From NCBI GenBank assembly GCA_031551125.1, contig JAVBOB010000009.1, forward strand, positions 124,001 to 188,000: a DNA stretch of 64,000 nt, read 5' to 3'. The translations under genes were made by a program, and so were the position numbers. The DNA is from JAIRNF01 sp031551125. GTDB lineage: Bacteria; Bacteroidota; Bacteroidia; Bacteroidales; UBA932. Shown one piece after another: positions 16,778-24,588 of the stretch; position 1 is the stretch's first letter; each line of letters opens with the position of its first letter. The notes under the pieces are model-generated. The model saw only the letters and a list, made by a program, of their open reading frames with translations, did no database searches and was not told where the DNA came from.

Positions 16778-18403
16778 ATGAATAATGCCGTTTTTCAATT
16801 TAAGCAACCGGCCAACGAGCCCGTTTACAGCTACCTGGAAGGAAGTAAAGAACGCGAACTATTGTTAGATGAAGTAAAACGACAAAGCGGAATACAGATA
16901 GAGATACCACTGATTATTGATGGTAAAGAAGTTAAAACCGGAAAAATGGGAACGGTGGTAATGCCCCATAACCATAAGCATGTGCTGGCTACCTACCACA
17001 TGGTTGGTGAAAAAGAGGTACAAATGGCTATAGATGCGGCGTTGAAGGCAAAAGAAAAGTGGTCGCGCCTTCCGTGGATTGAAAGAGCCTCTATTCTACT
17101 AAGGGCAGCCGAGCTGATTTCAAAAAAGTATCGCTATGTGCTGAATGCTGCTACTATGTTGGGACAAGGGAAAAACATTATGCAGGCGGAGATTGATTCG
17201 GCTTGTGAGATTATAGACTTCCTACGCTTTAATGCCTACTACGCTTCCGAAATTTATGCCGACCAACCCTCATCAAACACCGATGCTATTAACCGTTTAG
17301 AGCACCGTGCGCTTGAAGGCTTTGTTTACACCATCTCTCCCTTTAACTTTACGGCTATTGCAGGTAACCTTAACATGGCTCCTGCGCTTATGGGTAATGT
17401 TACAGTATGGAAGCCTGCTACTACAGCTATTCTTTCAAACTACTACCTGATGAAGGTTTTCCAAGAAGCCGGAGTTCCCGATGGCGTAGTAAACTTTATC
17501 CCCGGGCAGGGTTCGGTTATCAGCGGTGTGGTGATGAACCATAAGGAGCTGGCCGGTATCCACTTCACGGGCTCTAACGGAACGTTTAACGGGTTGTGGA
17601 GACAAATTGGTGAGAACTTGCCTAAGTATCGTTCTTATCCTAGAATTGTTGGAGAAACAGGAGGTAAAGACTTTATTGTGGTTCACCCTTCGGCTGGTGT
17701 CGACGAGGTGGCTACGGCTATTGTTCGCGGTGCGTTTGAGTACCAAGGTCAGAAGTGCTCGGCCGCATCACGTGCATACATTCCCCAATCGTTGTGGCCT
17801 GCGGTGAAAGAAAAGGTTGTGGCAATGGTTAAGCGCATAAAGATGGGCGATATTACCAACCCGAAAACCTTGGTTGGTGCGGTTATCGACGAAAAATCGT
17901 TTGATAACATTATGGGCTACCTTGATGCTGCAAAGAAATCCAACGAGGTGGAAATTATTTGCGGTGGTAACGGAGATAAATCGAAGGGATTCTTTATTGA
18001 GCCTACGGTTATCGTTTGCAACAATCCGCACTACGCAACAATGAAGGATGAGCTGTTTGGCCCTGTAATGAGCATTTACGTTTACGAAGATAGCAAGTAC
18101 GAAGAAACCTTGAAGTTATGCGATACAACGGCTATCTATGCACTTACCGGTTCTATTTTCAGCAACTGTCGTTATGCTGCCATGCAAGCTTTAGACGCTT
18201 TGCGTTATGCCGCAGGTAACTTCTACATTAATGATAAGCCTACAGGAGCCGTAGTTGGACAACAGCCTTTCGGCGGTGCAAGAGGCTCAGGAACCAACGA
18301 TAAAGCGGGCGGTAAACAAAACCTGTTGCGTTGGGTAAGCCCTCGTACAATTAAAGAAACGCTTATTCCTGCTACCGATTTTGAATACCCTTATATGAAG
18401 TAG
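16778..18403 (+). CDS. pruA: L-glutamate gamma-semialdehyde dehydrogenase
   Basis: An NAD-dependent aldehyde dehydrogenase of 541 residues that oxidises glutamate semialdehyde (from proline or arginine breakdown) to glutamate. The catalytic glutamate is Glu293 in VGETGGKD, and the nucleophile is Cys327 in YQGQKCSAASR. The context FEYQGQKCSA and the C-terminal GARGSGTNDKAGG are typical of the 1-pyrroline-5-carboxylate dehydrogenase branch. Length matches single-function PruA/RocA rather than the PutA fusion. No proline dehydrogenase gene lies next to it. Confidence 0.94.
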   Translation: MNNAVFQFKQPANEPVYSYLEGSKERELLLDEVKRQSGIQIEIPLIIDGKEVKTGKMGTVVMPHNHKHVLATYHMVGEKEVQMAIDAALKAKEKWSRLPWIERASILLRAAELISKKYRYVLNAATMLGQGKNIMQAEIDSACEIIDFLRFNAYYASEIYADQPSSNTDAINRLEHRALEGFVYTISPFNFTAIAGNLNMAPALMGNVTVWKPATTAILSNYYLMKVFQEAGVPDGVVNFIPGQGSVISGVVMNHKELAGIHFTGSNGTFNGLWRQIGENLPKYRSYPRIVGETGGKDFIVVHPSAGVDEVATAIVRGAFEYQGQKCSAASRAYIPQSLWPAVKEKVVAMVKRIKMGDITNPKTLVGAVIDEKSFDNIMGYLDAAKKSNEVEIICGGNGDKSKGFFIEPTVIVCNNPHYATMKDELFGPVMSIYVYEDSKYEETLKLCDTTAIYALTGSIFSNCRYAAMQALDALRYAAGNFYINDKPTGAVVGQQPFGGARGSGTNDKAGGKQNLLRWVSPRTIKETLIPATDFEYPYMK

Positions 18404-18430
18404 GAAGTAAAAAAACAAAAGTCAACGTAA

Positions 18431-18508
18431 CACCGTCATTGCGAGGCGTTTTTGCCGAAACAATCTGCTTATTCAAGAGATTGCTTCGCTTCGCTCGCAA
18501 TGACGGTG
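18431..18508. repeat. GTCATTGCGAGC-family palindromic repeat
   Basis: Arms CACCGTCATTGCGAGG and CGCTCGCAATGACGGTG, with CAATCTGCTTATTCAAGAGATTG in the centre, lie between the convergent pruA and cupin genes. Other copies are at 20.62, 25.37, 31.53, 32.27, 40.36, 49.97, 53.03 and 62.74 kb, whole or partial. Confidence 0.85.
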
Positions 18509-18561
18509 CTATTTTAAACAGGGCTCCTAGCGGAGCCCAATCCTTGTAGCAGGTGCTTTAC

Positions 18562-19026
18562 TTATATCTTATCACTCCATTTAGGCGCCACTTCAACTCG
18601 TTCCCCATCATCTGTTGTATGCTCTTCTAGCGAATCTTTCTTAGATTGCACACAGATGTATACCATTGCCACATCAGAGGTATTGCATAGCCCACGTATC
18701 CCTTGAGGTGAAACCCTTATAACGCTCCCTTCCGTTATTGGAAAGCAATCGTTATCTACTTGATAATAGCCGGACCCTTTTAGAATAATATATGTCTCCT
18801 CATCTTTATTGTGAAAATGGAAGTAGGGTAACTCTGTTTTTGGGGCTAATGTTGTAAATGAGATTTCTGTACCTGTCGCCTGAGTTGCTTCTTTCAAAAA
18901 TACTTTTCCTGTTATTTCTTTTCCTGTTTTAGGATGTATAAGAGAATAAAGGGACAATTCATCTAAACAACCGATGTTCACTGCCGTATAGTTCTTGGCT
19001 GCCAAAATTTTTTCTATCTGTTTCAT
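18562..19026 (-). CDS. cupin-domain protein
   Basis: A 154-residue single-cupin protein. The two cupin motifs are recognisable as PYFHFHNKDEETYIILKGSG (HxH...E pattern, metal-binding) and CFPITEGSVIRVSPQGIRGLCN, followed by a final strand VAMVYICVQ. The substrate cannot be told; many such proteins are sugar isomerases, dioxygenases or small-molecule sensors. The last codons (PKWSDKI) and the stop are read from DNA that resembles the GCTCC-type repeat found at 19.13 kb, so a repeat may have replaced the original 3' end. Confidence 0.75.
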   Translation of the reverse strand: MKQIEKILAAKNYTAVNIGCLDELSLYSLIHPKTGKEITGKVFLKEATQATGTEISFTTLAPKTELPYFHFHNKDEETYIILKGSGYYQVDNDCFPITEGSVIRVSPQGIRGLCNTSDVAMVYICVQSKKDSLEEHTTDDGERVEVAPKWSDKI

Positions 19027-19078
19027 GTTCTTATTATTTGTATTCTGTTTAAAAATAATGCCATAAGTAGATTTCCTA

Positions 19079-19440
19079 AATGTAATGGCACATATCTTTA
19101 TCTATCTTCCTTCGTTAAAGGATCTCGAATCGGCTCCATTAGGAGCCCAATCCTTGTAGCAAGTGTTCTACTTGTGCTTTATCGCTCCACTAGGAGCAGC
19201 ATCTTAAATTGTTTGTTTTCTGACCCATTTAAGATGCTGCTCCTAGCGGAGCAGATTGTTTTCGCCCTGTCTTTTCTACAAAGATGTTGCTCCGATGGAG
19301 CAAAACATAGCTGTTGTTGGGCTGAAGCCCCAACTCAGGCACAGCCTGAGCCGAACAAAGGGAAATTGAATTGCGTGAGGATCGCCTTCGGCGAACTCGC
19401 AAGTTCGGTTGCTTCATGATTCAAAAAGCGAATCACTCGC
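19079..19440. repeat. GCTCC-type A-B-B'-A' palindromic element with neighbouring fragments
   Basis: In the gene-free gap 19027-19447, four palindromes lie in symmetric order at 19127-19311: GGCTCCATTAGGAGCC with CCTTGTAG, CGCTCCACTAGGAGC with CATCTTAAA, TTTAAGATG with CTGCTCCTAGCGGAGC, and CTACAAAGATG with TTGCTCCGATGGAGCAA. The element at 20428-20612 has the same plan. Upstream, AATGTAATGGCACAT (19079-19093) looks like the first codons (MCHYI, then a stop) of the gene at 19828-20391. At 19314-19350 there is a fragment of the GGGCTGAAGCCC repeat. Confidence 0.75.
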
Positions 19441-19447
19441 AATAAAA

Positions 19448-19699
19448 CTACAATGCTGGGGCGTGTTTCCCCTTATTAGACCCATCAGGATGTCGATGAC
19501 AAGAACCGTTTGTTAGAGAACTGATTAAAGGATATGATGCTCCACAATACTTACAAGTGTATTTGCTTTTTTCACTTCCTTCATACAGTTTATGTTTTCC
19601 TTTATTTGACCCGTTTGGGTGACGAGGACATGAACCGTTTGTCAATGACGACACACTTGAATACTTTGCTCCGCAATACTCACAATAAAAATTTGCCAT
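19448..19699 (-). CDS. small protein with two tandem zinc-finger-like repeats
   Basis: An 83-residue protein made almost entirely of two copies of a 43-residue unit. Unit 1 has Cys6, Cys9, Cys24, His27 and His36. Unit 2 has Cys49, Cys52, Cys67, His70 and His79, at exactly +43 each. The shared sequence is YCGAxYxxxSSLTNGSCxRHP followed by GSNKGKH. The spacing suggests one Zn per unit through C-x2-C...C-x2-H or ...H. I know of similar CxYCG repeat proteins in Bacteroidota but no function. It lies between two GCTCC elements with the next gene. Confidence 0.7.
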   Translation of the reverse strand: MANFYCEYCGAKYSSVSSLTNGSCPRHPNGSNKGKHKLYEGSEKSKYTCKYCGASYPLISSLTNGSCHRHPDGSNKGKHAPAL

Positions 19700-19827
19700 A
19701 ATATTTCAATTTAAAGGGTTTATTTATACCGCTGTTGGGCAAAGGCCCCTGCCTCAGTCCTCCTACTTATGCAGGCTTAGCCTGTTTTATATAGCCGAAT
19801 AAAAGAAGTTAGTGTTGGCATTTTGCC

Positions 19828-20391
19828 TTATGATATGATGTACAATGTATCCTCTTCGATTTCAAGTAAGTTTTTTGTTGTCAAATTGGATTTGTCAATT
19901 AAGTGTCGTCCGTTGAGTTTAATTCTTTCACTTTCTACAAGTCCACTATACCAATGGAGTAAGATGCCAAATGTTTTTATAGATGTTGTTTCAAACAGTT
20001 TTTTGCAGAAACCTACCCATTCTTGCACCCCACTTTCTGCGGACGATTTACGCGGCTCTAATTTCTTCGCCTTTTGTTCTACTCTTTTATTTTTGTCATT
20101 CAGGAAGCGTTGTATTTTTGCCTCACTCCAACCTTTTTGTTTCAGCTTCTCTATTTCCGAATCTTTTACGCCTTCCGCTTGTTTGGCGTTCTTTTGATTT
20201 AACATACCTAGCGGCGTTCCGCAATCACAGTATTTGCTGTGTTTCAAAATATAGCTTTCTCCGTATTTCAGCTGCTTTTGCACAAACTCATTCGGGCAAG
20301 CTTCAAACTCTAATCCAAACTCTTTTCCAATAGAATTTATTTCAGCTATCGTAGTTTCTCCTGATATGATTCCTGTTATGTAGTGGCACAT
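19828..20391 (-). CDS. MCHYITG-type conserved hypothetical protein
   Basis: 187 residues from the ATG at 20391, chosen because relatives start MCHYIT; a longer frame starts 42 nt upstream inside repeat-adjacent DNA. Conserved points are MCHYITGIISG, YILKHSKYCDCGTPLG (a CxCG cysteine pair) and a C-terminal ETTSIKTFGILLHWYSG helix. A lysine-rich central helix (about residues 65-115) may be coiled coil. I recognise this as a family of unknown function found sporadically in diverse bacteria. The gene is flanked in direct orientation by two similar GCTCC elements, which fits acquisition. Confidence 0.6.
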   Translation of the reverse strand: MCHYITGIISGETTIAEINSIGKEFGLEFEACPNEFVQKQLKYGESYILKHSKYCDCGTPLGMLNQKNAKQAEGVKDSEIEKLKQKGWSEAKIQRFLNDKNKRVEQKAKKLEPRKSSAESGVQEWVGFCKKLFETTSIKTFGILLHWYSGLVESERIKLNGRHLIDKSNLTTKNLLEIEEDTLYIIS

Positions 20392-20427
20392 ATTTTTCTT
20401 TTTTGTCAGCCTGCCTTTGTTGAAGTA

Positions 20428-20685
20428 TAGCAAATTGGCTCCGTTAGGAGCCCAATCTTTGTAGTAAGCGTTCTAATTGAGCTTTATCGCTCCATTAGGA
20501 GCGACATCTTAAATCGTTTGTTTTCTGCCCTTTTAAGATGCTGCTCCTAGCGGAGCAGAGTTTTCTTTCCCCGCCTATTTTCTACAAAGATGTTGCTCCT
20601 ACGGAGCAAGACCCAACTCTAACGTCATTGCGAACGATTCGTCTTTTGAATCGTGAGGCAATCTACCTATCCGAAGGGATTGGCT
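20428..20685. repeat. second GCTCC A-B-B'-A' element plus GTCATTGCGA fragment
   Basis: 20428-20612 repeats the four-palindrome plan of 19127-19311 (GGCTCCGTTAGGAGCC, CGCTCCATTAGGAGCG, CTGCTCCTAGCGGAGCAG, TTGCTCCTACGGAGCAA, with ATCTTTGTAG and ATCTTAAA linkers). A partial GTCATTGCGAACGATTCG...CGTGAGGCAATCT unit follows at about 20622-20675. Confidence 0.8.
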
Positions 20686-20718
20686 CACATTGTTACCCTT
20701 TGAGTCGCTTTCTCGAGC

Positions 20719-22254
20719 CTATTTCCCCTCCTTTGGAGGGGCTAGGGGAGGCCTTAAAAATACAGGCAGTTGTTCCGGTGCAAGCGAGTAAGCCGCAACC
20801 TCCTTCACCTCTTTAGCGGCAGAAGGTACGGCAACCGAATGGCTAAAGTGAGAGAGCATGGGAATATCATTTTCGCCGTTACCCACCGTCATCACCTGCT
20901 TGTGGTCTATGTTCAGCTTGTCGGATAGGTGAATAATGCCTGCCAGCTTACTTGCCAAAAGGTTGGTTATACCTAATACGCCATCCTCAAAGTGCAGGCA
21001 GAGTTGTTTGCCAAGCTTGGTTTGTAATTCCTTGTACACCTCGCTAACCGCATTAGGCGTTCCCGTTACGGCTATTTTATACAGCGTATTTTCTTTCGTA
21101 TAGCGAAATATGCTAAAATTATTTTTTAGCGGAATAACAACTTCAGGCATGGGAACTACGGTTTGATAGCCTGTGCCAAAATCGCGAATGTCTGCACCGT
21201 TGGCAAACACACCACCCGACAGGTAGCTACGAATGCTCTTGCACTTCTGCATGGCGTGTGCAAACGGACGCGCCGTAGCCAAGTATATGCGGTGTTGTTG
21301 CGCCAGCTGCTTTAAGGCAAGCGTCGTTGCCGTGCTTATGTTTCCATCTTCGCCGGTTAGTGTGCCGTCTATATCGAAGAAAAGCGTGCTGACGGGAATG
21401 CCTTTGGGTACTCTAAAATACTTACCTGTGTGCAAAGCTGCTGCTTCTTTCATGTCGTTACGGTGAACGTAAGCCAGAAAGCAATCACAGGCTCTGGTTT
21501 TGCATATAGGATTGTCTAACGGGTCGTTGCTGTAAATGTTACCCATTAGCGTTTTACTGCGATTGCAAGCGTAAGCTTCGCCCGTTGCGGTAACAAAAAG
21601 GCTTTCGACACCCGCACAACAATTATCAATATTGGCTTTTGGGTTAGCCAGCTCTGCCGTAAACAGCGGGTCTATGGCGGTGATATGGGCTATTTCATCG
21701 GGTGTATATCGTCTGCCCAAGCCCTCCATAGCGTTAACCCACAGGTAGGTGTGCGGTGGAAGAAGCGCTTTCATTTCAGCCAGCTCTTCTACCATTTGCG
21801 GCGTACCTACTACGCCAACACATACGGTTAGCTGTGCTTGTAGTGCTTTCACCCGTTCGGCAAAGGCTTCCTTACTCGTCATTTCTGCATGGAAGGTAGC
21901 CCACAGGTGCAGCTTAGAGAAGTCTGCTTTTTCACTCGTTAACTGCTCAATAAACGATGCGGGGTTGTGGCTAAGGTTGGTTTGACAAGATATGCCCGTT
22001 ACCTGCTCCATCCGGCTCATGCGGGCAATTCCTGCCAAGTAGTATGGGTGACCCAACGCCTCACCGTAAGGCACAATCATTACAGATACGGGACTTTTCC
22101 TTGTCTCTAACCAACCGATAAATTGGTTTAGCGCCTGCTCGTCCTTCTCCAATTCCGTTTTGTTGACGGGGCGCTTGGCAAAAGGACAGTAGCTGCAACG
22201 GTAGTTGCACGATTTCAAAAATCCGCGATAGTATATGTGTTTTAAGCGGTCCAC
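20719..22254 (-). CDS. STM4011-family radical SAM protein fused to a HAD phosphatase
   Basis: 511 residues in two parts. Residues 1 to about 285 are a radical SAM enzyme with the cluster-binding CNYRCSYC (Cys16, Cys20, Cys23) and later cysteines (NCCAG, CKTRACDCF) that may bind extra Fe-S. This start, FLKSCNYRCSYCPFAKR, matches the STM4011 family. Residues about 290-500 are a Cof-type HAD hydrolase (FFDIDGTLTG with Asp294; MTVGNGENDIPML). The start is GTG, overlapping the STM4012 stop by one base, so the two are translationally coupled. The last residues (RPPLAPPKEGK) are encoded by a CCCCTCC repeat. Substrate unknown. Confidence 0.85.
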   Translation of the reverse strand: MDRLKHIYYRGFLKSCNYRCSYCPFAKRPVNKTELEKDEQALNQFIGWLETRKSPVSVMIVPYGEALGHPYYLAGIARMSRMEQVTGISCQTNLSHNPASFIEQLTSEKADFSKLHLWATFHAEMTSKEAFAERVKALQAQLTVCVGVVGTPQMVEELAEMKALLPPHTYLWVNAMEGLGRRYTPDEIAHITAIDPLFTAELANPKANIDNCCAGVESLFVTATGEAYACNRSKTLMGNIYSNDPLDNPICKTRACDCFLAYVHRNDMKEAAALHTGKYFRVPKGIPVSTLFFDIDGTLTGEDGNISTATTLALKQLAQQHRIYLATARPFAHAMQKCKSIRSYLSGGVFANGADIRDFGTGYQTVVPMPEVVIPLKNNFSIFRYTKENTLYKIAVTGTPNAVSEVYKELQTKLGKQLCLHFEDGVLGITNLLASKLAGIIHLSDKLNIDHKQVMTVGNGENDIPMLSHFSHSVAVPSAAKEVKEVAAYSLAPEQLPVFLRPPLAPPKEGK

Positions 22255-23558
22255 TAGCGTAGCGTGTATTCGGCCATCAAACGGCGCACATCCGGTGAAA
22301 TAAACATGGGCCCAATACCATCCGATAGAGCAAGTCCCGATTCCGTTAATAGAATGCAGCTGTTCTTTCTGTAAATAAAACCTTCGTCCTCCAATGGTTT
22401 TAGGAAAGGAAAGTCATTCCAAGCCGAAGAGTTGAAATGCTGTATGTACTCCTGCTCATCTATTCCCGTGTGGAAAAACAGGTGCTTAATGGCGTAGCGT
22501 CGTTTCTGTTCATCGTCGCTCAACAGGCTGCCGTGCGTGGCGTGTAGAAAATCTGTTTGCGCTATGTAGCTATCAATAGTAGCCTTACAGTGCTGCGGAC
22601 TAACCGCAAAAGGTTCACAAAAGTGCAGGTTAGAAAGGTAGCTCCGTCCGCCGCAGCCTAGCGCCAGCGTGTTGTCGAAACCGCAGCTTGTAGCCTGCTC
22701 ATTCCCATCGCGCACAAATCGGCGCATGGATGTTTGCGTGTAACCCGCACTCAACAGCTGTTTGCGCACCGCTGCATACATTTCCGCCCGACTGTCCTTG
22801 TAATCGGTATGCTTGCGAAACATGCTTGTTCCCGGCTTCAAGTACAGTGGATAAATAAAGATTTCATGCGGGGTGTAGGTCAGCGCCTGCTCTACAGAGT
22901 AGCTGAGGCTATCCATTGTTTGGTTGGGGATACCGTATATCAGGTCAATGTTTATCTCGTCAAAACCTGTTGCAGCAATACGTTTCAATGCCTCGCGCGC
23001 TTGTTCAACGCTATGTGAACGACCTAAGCATGTCAGCTCATCGGCCACAAAACTTTGTACCCCAAGGCTTATACGGTTTACCCCCGCGTTATGTATCAGC
23101 TGCAGCTTACCATTATCACTTTGCGTAGGCGATGTTTCAATCACCGTATAAACATCTTTCACCCTAATAGGAAGGTGTTTTTCTACCATTGCAAACAAAC
23201 GTTGCAGCTGGCCTTCGCTAAGTACCAGCGGTGTTCCTCCGCCAATAATAAGCGACGAGAAGCGGGCGTTTCTCACCTCGCTTTGTGTAGCATATTGCGT
23301 CAGCTGTCGCTCAATGGTACACAGGTAATCGTCTATGTAAGCGGGCTTACTTCCCGCTACCGAAAAAAGGTTGCAAAACCCGCACTTCGACTGGCAAAAG
23401 GGAAGGTGTATGTATATATGGTTGGCCTGCGCTCCTAAGTGCCGCAAATAAGGACGTATATCAATATTGTTTAACGGTCGGTAGGCCGTTTTGTGGGGGT
23501 AGGCGTACATGTACTGCTCGTAGGGCGCACACATGCAAGAGCTTTGGGTTATTGGCAT
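22254..23558 (-). CDS. STM4012-family radical SAM protein
   Basis: A HemW-like radical SAM enzyme of 434 residues from the ATG at 23558 (a TTG at 23579 is also in frame). After YMYAYPHKTAYRPL comes the cluster motif CQSKCGFC (Cys55, Cys59, Cys62), then GGGTPLVLSEGQL, NRISLGVQSF and EINIDLIYGIPNQT, as in coproporphyrinogen-III-oxidase-like enzymes. The N-terminal PHKTAYR segment is the STM4012 hallmark. It is coupled to the STM4011 gene by a one-base stop/start overlap. The family's reaction is not known to me. Confidence 0.88.
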   Translation of the reverse strand: MPITQSSCMCAPYEQYMYAYPHKTAYRPLNNIDIRPYLRHLGAQANHIYIHLPFCQSKCGFCNLFSVAGSKPAYIDDYLCTIERQLTQYATQSEVRNARFSSLIIGGGTPLVLSEGQLQRLFAMVEKHLPIRVKDVYTVIETSPTQSDNGKLQLIHNAGVNRISLGVQSFVADELTCLGRSHSVEQAREALKRIAATGFDEINIDLIYGIPNQTMDSLSYSVEQALTYTPHEIFIYPLYLKPGTSMFRKHTDYKDSRAEMYAAVRKQLLSAGYTQTSMRRFVRDGNEQATSCGFDNTLALGCGGRSYLSNLHFCEPFAVSPQHCKATIDSYIAQTDFLHATHGSLLSDDEQKRRYAIKHLFFHTGIDEQEYIQHFNSSAWNDFPFLKPLEDEGFIYRKNSCILLTESGLALSDGIGPMFISPDVRRLMAEYTLR

Positions 23559-23588
23559 AACATTAGGTACTTGCCACAAAAATAGCTT

Positions 23589-23596
23589 TAATTTTG
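23589..23596 (+). promoter_or_regulatory. -7 box before the SMP-30-like gene
   Basis: TAATTTTG matches TAnnTTTG, 26 nt before the ATG at 23622. A TTG lies 15 nt upstream, shorter than the usual 19-nt spacing. It sits between divergent genes. Confidence 0.45.
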
Positions 23597-23621
23597 CAAT
23601 GTTTACTAAAATGAGAAGGAA

Positions 23622-24473
23622 ATGAAAAGGGTGTTGCTTTATACAGCGTTTATATTCAGCGTAGTATCATGTAATCAGTCGGTGTACTACGAGGCAAGGG
23701 ATTTTACAGCCGAGGGGTTGTTTACCTCCGGTATAGAGGGCCCTTCCACCGATTCTGTTGGAAATATTTACGTGGTGAACTTTGGTGAGAAGGGAACCAT
23801 AGGTGTGGTTACACCAAAGGGAGAAGCCGGCCTCTTTATTAAGCTGCCCGAGGGAAGTACCGGAAACGGTATTCGCTTTAACAGCAAGGGAGAGATGATG
23901 GTTGCCGATTACACGGCGCACAACGTGCTAAAGGTGGATATGAAGACAAAGGAGGTGAGTGTTTTTGCCCACGCGGATGCAATGAACCAGCCGAACGACC
24001 TCACCATTACCGCTGATGATTACATTTTTCTTAGCGACCCGAACTGGCGAGATAGCACAGGAAATATTTGGAGGATAACTCCTTCCGGCGATATCAGCCT
24101 AATGGAGAGCGGGATGGGAACAACCAACGGCATAGAGGTAAGCCCCGATGGAAAACGCTTGTACGTTAACGAAAGTCGCCAGCGTAACCTGTGGGTGTAC
24201 GATATTTCTGCTGAAAGAAGCCTTGAAAATAAACGGTTGTTCTACAAGTTCGAAGACTACGGCCTCGATGGTATGCGCTGTGATACTAAGGGAAATCTAT
24301 ACGTAACAAGGCATGAGAAAGGTACGGTAGTAATTCTTTCACCCGAAGGTAAGCTGCTTCGAGAAGTTGCCGTAACAGGTACAAAGCCCTCTAATATTAC
24401 GTTCTATAAAAATAGTGCATACGTAACCCTGCAAGATAGGGGATGCTTGGCAACGTTTGAAATAGAGCCCTGA
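23622..24473 (+). CDS. SMP-30/gluconolactonase-like lipoprotein
   Basis: 283 residues. An N-terminal lipoprotein signal (FIFSVVSC, lipid on about Cys17) is followed by a six-bladed beta-propeller of the SMP-30/LRE type: GPSTDSVGNIYVVNFGEKGTIGVVTPKGEA, NGIRFNSKGEMMVADYTAHNVLKVD, and NDLTITADDYIFLSDPNW. The conserved acidic and asparagine residues (E of the first blade, N of QPNDL, D of SPDGKRLYVNES) suggest a metal-dependent lactonase or esterase in the periplasm. It is divergent from STM4012; whether the two are functionally linked is unknown. Confidence 0.8.
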   Translation: MKRVLLYTAFIFSVVSCNQSVYYEARDFTAEGLFTSGIEGPSTDSVGNIYVVNFGEKGTIGVVTPKGEAGLFIKLPEGSTGNGIRFNSKGEMMVADYTAHNVLKVDMKTKEVSVFAHADAMNQPNDLTITADDYIFLSDPNWRDSTGNIWRITPSGDISLMESGMGTTNGIEVSPDGKRLYVNESRQRNLWVYDISAERSLENKRLFYKFEDYGLDGMRCDTKGNLYVTRHEKGTVVILSPEGKLLREVAVTGTKPSNITFYKNSAYVTLQDRGCLATFEIEP

Positions 24474-24588
24474 TAGTATCAAGTATCACGTATCAAGACA
24501 CACGACAAAGATTATGAGGTATTCGTATTGTAAAACAAATAGCTCATTAAATAACAATTAACCTTTCACTATTCACCATTAACCGTCG

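Noticed and set aside
19174..19419. Open frames with MLLLAEQ-like starts
   Set aside because: The sequence comes from GCTCC palindromes; the same peptide-like strings appear wherever the element occurs (20.54, 25.4-25.6, 40.5 kb).
19127..20612. Possible CRISPR array or insertion sequence
   Set aside because: The repeated units are palindromes in mirrored order with no unique spacers, and there is no transposase or integrase.
24474..24588. Possible riboswitch or small RNA before trmN6
   Set aside because: It is AT-rich with ATTCACCATTAACC-type repeat sequence that also occurs at 8.5 kb; no conserved fold is recognisable.
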